64,000 nucleotides of DNA from Rhodococcus sp. HM1 (GTDB lineage Bacteria > Actinomycetota > Actinomycetes > Mycobacteriales > Mycobacteriaceae), in contig NZ_JALPTB010000006.1 in NCBI RefSeq assembly GCF_023218075.1, forward strand, positions 1-64,000. Reading direction: 5' to 3'. The position numbers were made by a program, and so were the translations under genes. The notes below the pieces were generated by a model that was not told the origin of the DNA, searched no databases, and saw only the letters and a program-made list of their open reading frames with translations. Positions within the stretch are counted from its first letter, which is position 1; the number at the start of each line of letters is the position of its first letter. Below are positions 28,683-37,797 of this stretch, piece by piece.

Positions 28683-29969
28683 CTAGAAACCTCGCTGCTC
28701 GATGATGCGGGCCTGCCGTTCCAGGTCCTCCCGGAAGGCCGGGTGCGCGATCGCGACCAGCCGCCGCGCGCGTTCACGCAGGGTGCGGCCCCGCAGTTCC
28801 GCCGCGCCGAACTCGGTGACGACTACGTCCACGTCGGAGCGCGCGGTGGTCACCGGCCCGGACAGGGCCGCGGTGATCCGGCTGACCGTGCCGCCCTTCG
28901 CGGTCGCGGGTAGTGCCGTGATCGCGTGTCCACCGGGCGACCGCGCGCCGGCCCGCACGAAGTCGACCTGCCCGCCGGTGCCGCCGAAATACGACGCGCC
29001 ACTCTGTTCGGCGTTGACCTGCCCGGTCAGATCGATCTCCATCGCCGAGTTGATCGTGACGAGATCGTCGAGTTGCGCGAGGACGCCCGCGTCGTGCGTG
29101 TAGGCCGTGGTGCACATGCGGATCTGCGGGTTGCGATGGGCGAATCCGTAGAGCCGCGCGGTTCCGATCAGCGCTCCGGTGATCGAGACGCCCCGGTCGA
29201 TTCGCTTGCGCGCGTTGGTGATCACACCCGATTCGATGAGATCGACGAGCCCGTCGCCGATCATCCCGGAATGCACACCGAGGTCCACCCGGTCGTGCAG
29301 GAGCCGCAGAATTGCGTCGGGCACGGCGCCGACCCCGGTCTGGATGACCGATCCGTCGTCGATGTAGGCGGCGGCGTGGTGCGCGATGGCCGCGTCGACC
29401 TCCCCGATCGCCGCCGGCGGGACCTCGACCGGCGACCGCGAAACATGCACCGCGCAATCGATTTTCGAGGACGGGAGAGATTCGCCGAGGGTGACGGGAA
29501 CCCGGTCGTTGATCTCGGCGACCACCACCCGGGCCGTCGCGACGGCGGACTGGACGTAGTCGCTGACGAGACCGAAGCTGTGGTATCCGTCCGCGTCCGC
29601 GGGAGCGACCTGGACGAATGCGACGTCGCACCGGATGGTTCCGGCTTCGATCATCGGTCCGATCCGGCTGACGTGGCAGGGAATCACATCGAGTTCGTGG
29701 GCCTTGCTCAGCGCCCGCAGCGCGCCGATCGCGCCCATGCTCGACATCGCGAAACTGCCGGTCCGGCCGGGTGTGAAGATCCCGGAGAAACTCGTGGCGA
29801 CGAACACCGTGAGTCCGCCGATGTCGCGGCCCTGCTCGATCAACGCTTCGATCAGGGTGGTCGGTTCACCGCACGCCTGCCCGATGACGATGTGATCTCC
29901 GGGCCGCAGATACTCGGCCAGATCCACGGTGGGCGTGCATGTTCCGCGGTGGGAACTCGACCCGATCAC
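28683..29969 (-). CDS. Acetyl-CoA hydrolase/transferase family CoA-transferase
   Basis: Class I-type CoA-transferase of 428 residues, of the 4-hydroxybutyrate/acetyl-CoA transferase group. Visible family features are LRPGDHIVIGQACGEPTTL near the start, the glycine-rich VIQTGVGAVPDAIL, and INSAMEIDLTGQVNAEQSG followed by GGTGGQVDFVRAG, where the CoA-accepting glutamate region is expected. The GTG start overlaps the caiB stop (GTGA), and its stop abuts the crotonase gene, so the three are one operon. The partner acid is unknown. Confidence 0.85.
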   Translation of the reverse strand: MIGSSSHRGTCTPTVDLAEYLRPGDHIVIGQACGEPTTLIEALIEQGRDIGGLTVFVATSFSGIFTPGRTGSFAMSSMGAIGALRALSKAHELDVIPCHVSRIGPMIEAGTIRCDVAFVQVAPADADGYHSFGLVSDYVQSAVATARVVVAEINDRVPVTLGESLPSSKIDCAVHVSRSPVEVPPAAIGEVDAAIAHHAAAYIDDGSVIQTGVGAVPDAILRLLHDRVDLGVHSGMIGDGLVDLIESGVITNARKRIDRGVSITGALIGTARLYGFAHRNPQIRMCTTAYTHDAGVLAQLDDLVTINSAMEIDLTGQVNAEQSGASYFGGTGGQVDFVRAGARSPGGHAITALPATAKGGTVSRITAALSGPVTTARSDVDVVVTEFGAAELRGRTLRERARRLVAIAHPAFREDLERQARIIEQRGF

Positions 29970-31135
29970 GACTCGGTGCCGTTCGCTCGCGCGCCGGCGG
30001 CGTGCAGTTCGTCGAGCACTTCGCGGGTGTGTTCCCCGAGCCGGGGTGCAGCTCCGGCGACGCGGCCGGGTGTTCGTGACAGCCACGTCGGGGGCCCGGG
30101 GAATCGGACGTTGCCGTACGGGGTCTCGACCTCCTGGAAGAAGCCGACGTCGTCGAGGTGATCGTTGTCGAACAGTTCGTCGAGGCTGCGGACCGGCGCA
30201 GCGGGGATGTCGAGGCTGCGCAGGAGGTCGAGCCACTCGGCGGTGGTCCGTTCGAGGAAGGTCTCCCCGAGGCGCGCGTAGACGGTGTCGATGTCGCGGG
30301 CTCGTTGCTCGAGCGTCGCGTAATGCGGTCCGGCCCAATGTGGTTTGACGGCTTCGACGAACGCGGTCCACTGTTTGTCGTTGTACACCAGTGCCGAGAT
30401 CCGGCCGTCCTCGGTCCGGTACGGCCTGCGGTTGGGGGCGACCGCGCGGGGGTAGACCGCCGGCCCCACGGCGGGGTGGAACATCGCACCGTTGGCGTGT
30501 TCGACGAGCATGAACGACGCCATGGTCTCGAACATGGCGACCTCGACCTCCTGGCCCTCGCCGGTCCGTTCCCGGTGGAACAGCGCCATCACCGTGGCGT
30601 ACACGGCGGTCAGGCCAGCCACCTTGTCGGCGATGATGGTGCCGACATAGCCGGCGTCACCGGTGAGTTGTTCCTGGGCGGAGAGCAGTCCGCATTCGGC
30701 CTGGATCGTGTCGTCGTAGGCGGTGAGGTCGGCGTCGGATCCGCCGCGGCCGTATCCGTAGCAGTTGGTGTAGACGATCGCCGGGTTCAGCGCGGAGACG
30801 TCGTCGTAACCGAATCCGAGTTTCGCGATCGCCTTCGCGCGCATCGAATGGATGAACACGTCGGCGCCGGTGACGAGTTCGCGCAGCACCGCCCGGTCCT
30901 CGTCGGCACGCAGGTCCAGCACGACGCTGCGCTTGCCGCGGTTCACGTTGACGAAGACCCCACTCATGCCCGGTTCGGGTCCGGCGGAGATGTAGCGGGT
31001 GTTGTCCCCGGCAGGCGGTTCGATCTTGATCACCTCGGCACCCATGTCCGCCATGATCTGCGTGCAGTACGGGCCCATCACCATGGCCGTCAGGTCGACG
31101 ACCCGCACGCCGGACAGCGGACCTGTGTGTTCCAT
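29966..31135 (-). CDS. CaiB/BaiF (class III) CoA-transferase
   Basis: Protein of 389 residues of the class III CoA-transferase/racemase family. The N-terminus LSGVRVVDLTAMVMGPYCTQ, the ADMGAEVIKIEPPAGDNTR block and the NRGKRSVVLDLR motif are typical. The catalytic aspartate is probably the one in TIIADKVAGL. Transfer of CoA between acids is most likely, and an alpha-methylacyl-CoA racemase role cannot be excluded. The start is ATG 31135, with GTG 31150 upstream possible. It is the first gene of the minus-strand operon and is divergent from an acyl-CoA ligase across operator S1. Confidence 0.88.
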   Translation of the reverse strand: MEHTGPLSGVRVVDLTAMVMGPYCTQIMADMGAEVIKIEPPAGDNTRYISAGPEPGMSGVFVNVNRGKRSVVLDLRADEDRAVLRELVTGADVFIHSMRAKAIAKLGFGYDDVSALNPAIVYTNCYGYGRGGSDADLTAYDDTIQAECGLLSAQEQLTGDAGYVGTIIADKVAGLTAVYATVMALFHRERTGEGQEVEVAMFETMASFMLVEHANGAMFHPAVGPAVYPRAVAPNRRPYRTEDGRISALVYNDKQWTAFVEAVKPHWAGPHYATLEQRARDIDTVYARLGETFLERTTAEWLDLLRSLDIPAAPVRSLDELFDNDHLDDVGFFQEVETPYGNVRFPGPPTWLSRTPGRVAGAAPRLGEHTREVLDELHAAGARANGTES

Positions 31136-31215
31136 CCTGCTCACCCTCACTGCGTTCTGTCGGATCGGTGACGCACTTTCGAATCCCTCCCGGGCGGCGT
31201 CACATTATCAGGTGA

Positions 31216-31229
31216 ATCCTTACAAGGAT
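31216..31229. promoter_or_regulatory. Operator S1 (ATCCTTACAAGGAT)
   Basis: Inverted repeat ATCCTT-AC-AAGGAT in the 111-base gap between divergent caiB and the acyl-CoA ligase. The same core lies at 33695, 43002 and 44053, always before a transcription unit of this island. It is a candidate site for the GntR/FCD regulator at 43106. Confidence 0.7.
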
Positions 31230-31246
31230 AGTGGTATGACTATGGG

Positions 31247-32830
31247 GTGGAAACGAATTCCGGCGACCGCGCCCGTGTGCCTTTGTGGCGCCCGGGGCCG
31301 CCACAAAGGCACACCACCGTCAACTTCGTCCTCGACACCGCACTCGCCGAGCGACCGGACGCGCCCGCCATCGACGCCGCGTCGGGCGTGTGGACCTACG
31401 CGGAACTCGACGAACAGGCGCGACGCGCGGCCGGCGCCCTGTGGTCACTGGGCGTCCGCCCCGGCGACCGTGTCGCCGCGTGCCTGCCCAACGACCTCGA
31501 CATCGTCGCGGCGTTCCACGGCGCCGTGCGCATCGGCGCGATCTGGGCGGGAATCGGCGAGGCGCTCACGGAAGCCGAGCAGCGGAACCTGTTCGACCTG
31601 TGCGCGCCGACGGTCGTGCTCGCCGGGGACCACTGCGCGCTGGACACCCCCGAGTGCGTGCGCCCCGACCGGTGGTCGGACCTGCTGACCCACACCGACG
31701 ACGCGCCCCCGGTCGACGTCGAGCCGGACTCCCCCGCCGGAATCGCCTTCACCAGCGGCACTTCCGGAAGCCCGAAGGTGGTCGTGCACAGCCACCGCAA
31801 TCTGCTGCTGCCCGGCGCGACGCTCGTCGCCACCCGCGGCTGGGGACCGGATCTGCGCAAGGGCGACAGCTTCCCGCTGACGATCCTGAATCTGATGGTC
31901 CTGTCCACGCTTCTCACCGCGCAGGCCGGAGGATGCGCGGTCGTGATGAACCGCCGCGACCTCGACGGTGTCGCCGAATGGATCACCACCCGGAAGGTCA
32001 CGGTGTGGAACGGCGCTCCGGCACAGTTGTTCGACCTGGCCCGCCGCCCGGACATCGACCTCGGGTCGCTGCGCGAGGTGTGGAGCGGCGGCGGCGACAC
32101 CCCCGACGCACTGCGCCGCGCCTTCGCCGAGACGCACGGGCTGGTTCCCCGCGTCACCTACGGGCTGACGGAGGCGCCGACGGTCGTGTCCATCGATCCG
32201 GCCGATGACGAATGGCGCCCCGGGACCAGCGGACGGGTCCTACCGCAATACGACGTCGCCGCATACGACGACGACGGCCGTCGGCTCCCCGACGGCGAAC
32301 TCGGCGAACTGAAACTCGCCGGCACCGGTGAGGGCCCGTGGGCGAACGCGTGGACGCCGATGCTCGGCTACTGGGAGAACGGGCGCATCCGACCACCCGA
32401 GCCCGGCCCGATCCCCACCGGCGACGTCGGAACCGTCGACGGCGAGGGATGGCTGACCGTCCTCGACCGCAAGAAACTCGTCATCATCCGCGGCGGCGCC
32501 AACGTCTACCCCCTCGAGGTCGAACGCGTGCTCGCCACCCACCCGGACATCACCAAGGCCGCCGTGTACCCCATCCCCGACGACCGCCTCGGCCAGCGTG
32601 TCGCGGCGGTCGTCGAGAGTGACCGTCCCGAACCGGATTTCGACGCGATCACCGCGCTGTGCCGACGCGCGCTCGCGTCGTACAAGGTTCCGGAGATCTG
32701 GACCCGCGTCGACGCGCTGCCGGTCAATGCGATGGGCAAGATCCAGCGCGCCGGCCTCGCCGAATTCGTCGCCGCCCACGGTGTCACCGAACAGCGTGTC
32801 ACCGAACGCCGCGATGCCGGGCGTGCATAG
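31247..32830 (+). CDS. AMP-forming acyl-CoA ligase (class I adenylate-forming)
   Basis: Activates an acid to acyl-CoA. The 527 residues have AFTSGTSGSPKVVVHS (P-loop), YGLTEAPTVV, TGDVGTVDGEGWL and the catalytic lysine in LPVNAMGKIQRAGL. The start at GTG 31247 is the only one in frame. As a result residues 11-23 (VPLWRPGPPQRHT) are encoded by a palindromic repeat at 31275-31314, and the family similarity begins only after it (NFVLDTALAERPDAPA). The SDR follows 58 bases later. It is controlled together with caiB by operator S1. Confidence 0.87.
   Translation: METNSGDRARVPLWRPGPPQRHTTVNFVLDTALAERPDAPAIDAASGVWTYAELDEQARRAAGALWSLGVRPGDRVAACLPNDLDIVAAFHGAVRIGAIWAGIGEALTEAEQRNLFDLCAPTVVLAGDHCALDTPECVRPDRWSDLLTHTDDAPPVDVEPDSPAGIAFTSGTSGSPKVVVHSHRNLLLPGATLVATRGWGPDLRKGDSFPLTILNLMVLSTLLTAQAGGCAVVMNRRDLDGVAEWITTRKVTVWNGAPAQLFDLARRPDIDLGSLREVWSGGGDTPDALRRAFAETHGLVPRVTYGLTEAPTVVSIDPADDEWRPGTSGRVLPQYDVAAYDDDGRRLPDGELGELKLAGTGEGPWANAWTPMLGYWENGRIRPPEPGPIPTGDVGTVDGEGWLTVLDRKKLVIIRGGANVYPLEVERVLATHPDITKAAVYPIPDDRLGQRVAAVVESDRPEPDFDAITALCRRALASYKVPEIWTRVDALPVNAMGKIQRAGLAEFVAAHGVTEQRVTERRDAGRA
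31275..31314. repeat. Palindromic repeat P1 (family A), inside coding sequence
   Basis: Perfect 16-bp inverted repeat GTGTGCCTTTGTGGCG / CGCCACAAAGGCACAC with an 8-nt centre. It lies in frame within the 5' end of the acyl-CoA ligase gene. Copies P2 and P3 are at 37746 and 55763. Confidence 0.8.
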
Positions 32831-32888
32831 TCCCGGCGCAGCCGTCCGATCCGTGCGAGGATCGAGCCCCTGTCGAGAGGAGAGCCCT

Positions 32889-33665
32889 GTGGCGCCCATC
32901 GGTGACGCCGCCGCGAGGATGTTCGACCTGGATGGACGGGTCGCGATCGTGACCGGGGCGTCGTCCGGTCTGGGTGCAGCCGTCGCCGAGGCCCTGGCGT
33001 CGCTGGGCGCGAAGGTCGCGCTCGTCGCACGGCGCCGCGACCGGCTCGCCGACCTGGCACAGCGGATCGACGGACTGCCCGTGGCCTGCGACCTGTCCGA
33101 CCTGGACCGGGTCGCCGAGGTCGTACCGGCGGTGCTCGAGCACCTCGGACCCCCGGAGATCCTGGTGAACGCCGCGGGGAGCATGTTCACCGAGGAACGC
33201 GCCGAGTCGGAGCCGCTCGGCGCGATGCGGCGCACGCTCGATCTGAACCTGCTCGCGCCGTTCCGGCTCGCGCAGGACGTGTTTCCGTACATGCGGGCGG
33301 CCGGTCGCGGATCGATCGTCAACATCTCGTCCATCAGCGGCCGGGTGGGGGTCCCGGGCATCCCGCAGGCGTCCTATGCCGCGAGCAAGCTCGGCCTGTC
33401 GGGTCTGACCTCCGAACTCGCGGTGCAGTGGGCACGGCACTCGATCCGGGTGAACACCGTGGCGCCCGGCTTCTTCCGCAGCGAGATCACCGGTCCGCTC
33501 TACGAGAGCGAACGGGCCACCGAGTATCTGCGCCGCAACACGCCGCTCCCGAAGGAGGGCACCGCGGACGACATCGTCGGTGCGGTCGTGTGGCTCGCCG
33601 GCGACGCCGGCGGCTACGTCACCGGACAGACGATCGTCGTCGACGGTGGCTGGACCGCACGCTGA
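32889..33665 (+). CDS. Short-chain dehydrogenase/reductase
   Basis: NAD(P)-dependent oxidoreductase of 258 residues, classical SDR. The cofactor motif is TGASSGLGAAVAEAL, the NAG region reads VNAAGSM, and the catalytic triad is S in NISSISG and YxxxK in SYAASKLGL. The Asp/Arg after strand 2 (ARRRDRL) suggests NADP(H). The GTG start at 32889 has GAGAGGAGAG upstream. It follows the acyl-CoA ligase in the same operon and probably acts on a hydroxyacyl-CoA or an alcohol/ketone intermediate. Confidence 0.88.
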   Translation: MAPIGDAAARMFDLDGRVAIVTGASSGLGAAVAEALASLGAKVALVARRRDRLADLAQRIDGLPVACDLSDLDRVAEVVPAVLEHLGPPEILVNAAGSMFTEERAESEPLGAMRRTLDLNLLAPFRLAQDVFPYMRAAGRGSIVNISSISGRVGVPGIPQASYAASKLGLSGLTSELAVQWARHSIRVNTVAPGFFRSEITGPLYESERATEYLRRNTPLPKEGTADDIVGAVVWLAGDAGGYVTGQTIVVDGGWTAR

Positions 33666-33674
33666 GGCCGGCTC

Positions 33675-33687
33675 CTATGATTCATAG
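33675..33687. promoter_or_regulatory. 13-bp palindrome beside operator S2
   Basis: Perfect inverted repeat CTATGA-T-TCATAG just downstream of the SDR stop, centred 20 bases from operator S2. It could be a second protein site. No other copy was noticed. Confidence 0.3.
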
Positions 33688-33694
33688 CATTGTC

Positions 33695-33708
33695 ATCCTT
33701 ACAAGGAT
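33695..33708. promoter_or_regulatory. Operator S2 (ATCCTTACAAGGAT)
   Basis: Same 14-base core as S1, in the 157-base gap before the acrylyl-CoA-reductase-like gene. It implies that this gene starts a separate transcription unit although the SDR upstream runs the same way. Confidence 0.7.
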
Positions 33709-33822
33709 TGAAGTAATGTCCGCTGCACAGGCCTCGGCGACACCGCTTCCGCACACGGCGCCCGGTCCGACGAATGCACGTCCGATATCGCTCGACGGCT
33801 CGAGGAAGGAATTGCTTCGACC

Positions 33823-34806
33823 ATGTTTTCCGCTTTGGTGATCGAGAAGGACGAAACCGGACAGACGGTGACGCGCAAGATCCTGGAGGACACCGACCTG
33901 CCCGACGGGAACGTCACCGTCGATGTGGAGTACTCGACCCTCAATTTCAAGGACGCTCTCGCCATCACCGGTAGGTCCCCGGTCGTGCGCAGGTTCCCCA
34001 TGGTGCCCGGGATCGATATCGCAGGCGTCGTCGCCGGCAGTTCGCACGAGCGGTGGTCGGAGGGTGACCGCGTGGTGCTCAACGGCTGGGGCGTCGGCGA
34101 AACCCATTGGGGCGGACTGGCACAACGCGCCCGGATCGACGGCGACTGGCTGGTCCCGCTGCCCGATGCGTTCACCACGCGGCAGGCCATGGCGATCGGG
34201 ACCGCCGGCTACACCGCGAGCCTGTGCGTCGACGCTCTCGTCGACTTCGGTGTCACCCCCGACCAGGGCGACATCCTGGTGACGGGCGCGACCGGCGGCG
34301 TCGGCAGCGTCGCCATCGCCCTGCTCGCCAAGGCCGGATTCTCCGTCACTGCGGCGACCGGAAAAACTTCGGAGGCAGAGTATCTCACCTCGCTGGGTGC
34401 GAGGAACGTCCTCGATCGGGCCGAACTGTCCGCGGCCGGCAAACCGCTGCAGAAGGAACACTGGGCCGGCGTCGTCGACACCGCGGGTAGCCACACCCTC
34501 GCCAATGCGTGCGCCCAGACCCGTTACGGCGGCGCGGTCGCAGCGTGCGGTCTCGCCCAGGGCATGGATTTCCCGGCCTCGGTCGCACCCTTCATCCTGC
34601 GCGGCGTCTCGCTCCTCGGCATCGACAGCGTGATGGCCCCGCACCCCCGGCGCACCGCCGCGTGGGAACGGCTGGCCCGAGATCTCGACGCGAGCGCGCT
34701 GGACGCGATCACCCACGAGATCGGGCTGGAGGAAGCGATCGGTGCCGCCGAAAAGCTCATGGACGGCACCGTGCGCGGTCGCATCGTCGTCGACGTCAAT
34801 CGATGA
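33823..34806 (+). CDS. acuI: Acrylyl-CoA reductase-like MDR protein (YhdH/AcuI)
   Basis: Zinc-free medium-chain dehydrogenase/reductase of 327 residues, YhdH/AcuI type. It shows [32 protein letters not shown], the NADPH-binding [16 protein letters not shown] and [19 protein letters not shown]. The family reduces acrylyl-CoA or related enoyl-CoAs with NADPH. Here the context (MaoC hydratase and acyl-CoA ligase downstream) points to a 2-enoyl-CoA reductase within the catabolic pathway. It is preceded by operator S2. Confidence 0.85.
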   Translation: MFSALVIEKDETGQTVTRKILEDTDLPDGNVTVDVEYSTLNFKDALAITGRSPVVRRFPMVPGIDIAGVVAGSSHERWSEGDRVVLNGWGVGETHWGGLAQRARIDGDWLVPLPDAFTTRQAMAIGTAGYTASLCVDALVDFGVTPDQGDILVTGATGGVGSVAIALLAKAGFSVTAATGKTSEAEYLTSLGARNVLDRAELSAAGKPLQKEHWAGVVDTAGSHTLANACAQTRYGGAVAACGLAQGMDFPASVAPFILRGVSLLGIDSVMAPHPRRTAAWERLARDLDASALDAITHEIGLEEAIGAAEKLMDGTVRGRIVVDVNR

Positions 34807-34819
34807 TCGAGGAGTAGAC

Positions 34820-36016
34820 GTGAGCAAGAAATCGAATCCGGCCGAGGTCACCGAACTCGACCTGTCCGACGTCGATCATCGCGTCGGCAAGCCCGTCGGC
34901 GGCGGCCAGCTGTGGGACCCGTGCAGCGGCTCCGACATCCGGCGCTGGGTGATGGCCATGGACTATCCGAACCCGCTCCACTGGGACGAGGAGTTCGCGC
35001 GCGAATCGCGCTTCGGCGGCATCGTCGCACCGCAGTCGATCGCGGTGGCTCTCGACTACGGCCACGGCGCGCAACCCGCCTGCGTGGGCCGCATTCCCGG
35101 CAGCCACCTGATCTTCGGAGGCGAGGAATGGTGGTTCTACGGCACACCGGTCCGCCCCGGTGACAAGCTCTTCCAGGATCGTCGTTTCCACGACTACAAG
35201 GTGGTGGAGACCAAGTTCGCCGGTCCGACGATGTTCTCGCGTGGCGACACCGTCCATCGCAATCAGCACGGTGCGCTCGTCGCGAAGGAGCGGTCCACCG
35301 CGATCCGCTACCTGTCGTCCGAGGCGACCAAGCGCGGCATGTACGAGAACCAGCTCGGGGAGATCAAGCGGTGGACCGCCGAGGAACTCACCGAGATCGA
35401 ATCGCTGCGCCACGAGTGGATCCTGTCCAACAGGCTCGGTGTCTCGCCGCATTTCGACGAGGTCAAGGTCGGCGACACCCTGCCGCGGCGCGTGATCGGC
35501 CCGCACAGCATCGCGACGTTCACCACCGAATACCGAGCGTTCCTGTTCAACATCTGGGGCACCTTCCACTGGACCGCGCCGGAAGGTCTCGAAGATCCGT
35601 GGATCAACCAAGATCCCGGCTGGGTCGAAGGATTCGGCTTCGACGAGGACGGCGCCCGGATCGATCCACGCAAGCGGGACGGGCTCTACGTCGGCCCGTC
35701 GCGTGGGCACATCGACGCAGACAAGGCCAGTGAGGTCGGAATGGCCCGCGCCTACGGCTACGGCGCGACGATGGGCGCATGGTGCACCGACTACCTGTCC
35801 TACTGGGCCGGCAACGAGGGCATGGTCCGTCACACCAAGGCCGACTTCCGCGGTCCCGCGTTCGAGGGTGATGTCACCTACTTCGACGCCGAGGTGATCG
35901 ACAAGCAGACCGACACCCCGTGGGGCGTGCCCCTCGTCCAGGTGAAACTGCGCCTGACCAACCAGGATTCCGCCGTCCTGGTCGACTGCACCGCCGAGAT
36001 CGAACTGCCGTACTGA
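34820..36016 (+). CDS. MaoC-like double hot-dog acyl-CoA hydratase
   Basis: Protein of 398 residues built of two hot-dog domains, like the FAS1-type dehydratase/MaoC family. The N-terminal half has DIRRWVMAMDYPNPLHWDEEFARESRFGGIVAPQ, a hydratase-2-like DxxP…H and G motif arrangement. The C-terminal half contains RAYGYGATMGAWCTDYLSYW and a VKLRLTNQDSAVLVDCTAEI strand. GAGGAG precedes the GTG start, 13 bases past the reductase gene. The likely role is hydration of an enoyl-CoA. Substrate unknown. Confidence 0.8.
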   Translation: MSKKSNPAEVTELDLSDVDHRVGKPVGGGQLWDPCSGSDIRRWVMAMDYPNPLHWDEEFARESRFGGIVAPQSIAVALDYGHGAQPACVGRIPGSHLIFGGEEWWFYGTPVRPGDKLFQDRRFHDYKVVETKFAGPTMFSRGDTVHRNQHGALVAKERSTAIRYLSSEATKRGMYENQLGEIKRWTAEELTEIESLRHEWILSNRLGVSPHFDEVKVGDTLPRRVIGPHSIATFTTEYRAFLFNIWGTFHWTAPEGLEDPWINQDPGWVEGFGFDEDGARIDPRKRDGLYVGPSRGHIDADKASEVGMARAYGYGATMGAWCTDYLSYWAGNEGMVRHTKADFRGPAFEGDVTYFDAEVIDKQTDTPWGVPLVQVKLRLTNQDSAVLVDCTAEIELPY

Positions 36017-36041
36017 ACGCATCGAGCACACGAGGGCAGAC

Positions 36042-37745
36042 ATGACGACCGTAGAGAATGCTGTATCGGCACAACCGCTTTCGATCGTCTCGGGACCACC
36101 ACTCGCCGAGGAGCCCGGCCTCGGGACGTTGACGCTGCCCGGCTTCCTGCGCGAGGTCACCACGGCGTACGCCGACCGTGAGGCCCTCGTGATGCACGAA
36201 GCCGGCGCCGTCACCCGCTGGAGCTACTCCGAACTCTGGGAACGCGCGATCGAGGTTGCGAAAGCATTGCGCGCGTTGGGGATCGGGAAGGACGGCCGGG
36301 TCGGGGTGTTGATGACCAACCGGCCCGAGTGGCTCGCGGCGACCTTCGGCGCGTCGCTCGCCGGCGGTGTCGCGGTCGCGCTGAGCACGTTCTCGGCCCC
36401 CGCCGAACTCGACTTCCTCATCGAGACCTCCGGGATCTCGGTGCTGCTGTTCGAACGCACCGTCGCGAACCGGGACCTGGCCCAGGCGCTCGTCGAACTC
36501 GAACCGGAGATCGGCCGGTCCTCCCCCGGCGATCTGCGGTCGGCGCGCTATCCGCACCTGCGGTACCTCGCCACGGTCGGGGAGGCACCCGACGGTGCGA
36601 TCGAGTCGTGGGACACGTTCCTCACACGAGGCCGAGACGTGCCCAGGCGACTCGTCGAGGCGACCGCCGCTGCGGTCAGGCCGAGCGACACCGCCGTCCT
36701 GTTCTTCTCCTCGGGCACCACGAGCAAGCCGAAAGGCATCCTCAGCGCCCACCGGGGGGTGAGCATCCAGTCGTGGCGGTTCGGGCGGATGTACGGCTTC
36801 GAGCCCGCGGACGACGTGCGCTGCTGGTCGGCGAACGGCTTCTTCTGGTCGGGCAATTTCGGGATGGCGCTCGGCGCGACCCTGTCGAAGGGCGGCTCGC
36901 TCGTCCTCCAGTCCGTGTTCGACGCCGCCGAAGCGCTCGATCTCATGGAACGCGAGCGGGTGAACTTCCCGGTCGCGTGGCCGCACCAGTGGGCGCAACT
37001 CGAAGCCGCTCCGAACTGGGCGGACGCGGACCTGAGCGCGATGCGGTTCGTGGACAACAGCACTCCGATCGCGCGACATCCCTCGGTGTCGGTCGACTAC
37101 CGCGAACCCGGCCACGCCTACGGCAACACCGAGACATTCACGATCTCGACGGCCTACCCGGCGAACACTCCCGACGAGGTGACCGCCGGCAGCAGCGGGG
37201 TGCCGTTGCCGGGCGTCACCGTAAAGGTCGTCGAACCGCTGTCCGGCGTCCCGGTCCCGGTCGGGGCCAGCGGTGAGATCTGCGTCAAGGGGCCGACATT
37301 GATGCTCGGTTACCTCGGAATCCCGTTGTCCGACACGCTCGACGCCGACGGCTTCTTCCACACCGGCGACGGTGGGCACCTCGACGACGAGGGCCGGCTG
37401 TTCTGGGAGGGCCGGCTCAACGACATCATCAAGACCGGTGGCGCGAACGTCTCCCCGCTCGAGGTCGACGAGGCACTGATCGGTCTCCCGGGAGTCAAGG
37501 TCGCCCGCACCGTCGGGGTACCGCACGAGACGCTCGGCGAAGTCGTCGTCGCGTGCATCGTGCCGCACGCCGACGCGAACCTCGAGGCGAAGAAGATCCG
37601 CAGTCACCTCCGGGAACAGCTGGCGAGCTACAAGGTCCCGCGCCATGTGCTGTTCTTCGACGAGGGCGAGATCTCGCTGACCGGCAGCGCGAAGATCAAG
37701 ACCGACGAGGTCCGCAAGCTCGCGGTCGCACGGCTGCAGGGCTGA
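36042..37745 (+). CDS. AMP-forming acyl-CoA synthetase, long-chain-like
   Basis: Second adenylate-forming ligase of the island, 567 residues. The P-loop is LFFSSGTTSKPKGILSAHRG, TGDGGHLDDEGRLFW is the A7-type block, and the final lysine is in LTGSAKIKTDEV. It differs clearly from the ligase at 31247, so the two probably activate different acids (for example the substrate and a shortened product). Last gene of the S2 unit. A long palindrome follows immediately and separates it from the convergent dehydrogenase operon. Confidence 0.88.
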   Translation: MTTVENAVSAQPLSIVSGPPLAEEPGLGTLTLPGFLREVTTAYADREALVMHEAGAVTRWSYSELWERAIEVAKALRALGIGKDGRVGVLMTNRPEWLAATFGASLAGGVAVALSTFSAPAELDFLIETSGISVLLFERTVANRDLAQALVELEPEIGRSSPGDLRSARYPHLRYLATVGEAPDGAIESWDTFLTRGRDVPRRLVEATAAAVRPSDTAVLFFSSGTTSKPKGILSAHRGVSIQSWRFGRMYGFEPADDVRCWSANGFFWSGNFGMALGATLSKGGSLVLQSVFDAAEALDLMERERVNFPVAWPHQWAQLEAAPNWADADLSAMRFVDNSTPIARHPSVSVDYREPGHAYGNTETFTISTAYPANTPDEVTAGSSGVPLPGVTVKVVEPLSGVPVPVGASGEICVKGPTLMLGYLGIPLSDTLDADGFFHTGDGGHLDDEGRLFWEGRLNDIIKTGGANVSPLEVDEALIGLPGVKVARTVGVPHETLGEVVVACIVPHADANLEAKKIRSHLREQLASYKVPRHVLFFDEGEISLTGSAKIKTDEVRKLAVARLQG

Positions 37746-37797
37746 CGCCCGGTGTGCCGTTGTGGCGGTCAGGGCCGCCACAAAGGCACACCGGGCG
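37746..37797. repeat. Palindromic repeat P2 (family A), bidirectional terminator position
   Basis: 23-bp inverted repeat with one mismatch and a 6-nt loop, starting directly after the acyl-CoA synthetase stop. Its right arm encodes the last residues (PGVPLWRP) of the convergent acyl-CoA dehydrogenase. It shares GTGTGCC and CCGCCACAAAGGCACAC with P1. It probably terminates both operons. Confidence 0.8.
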
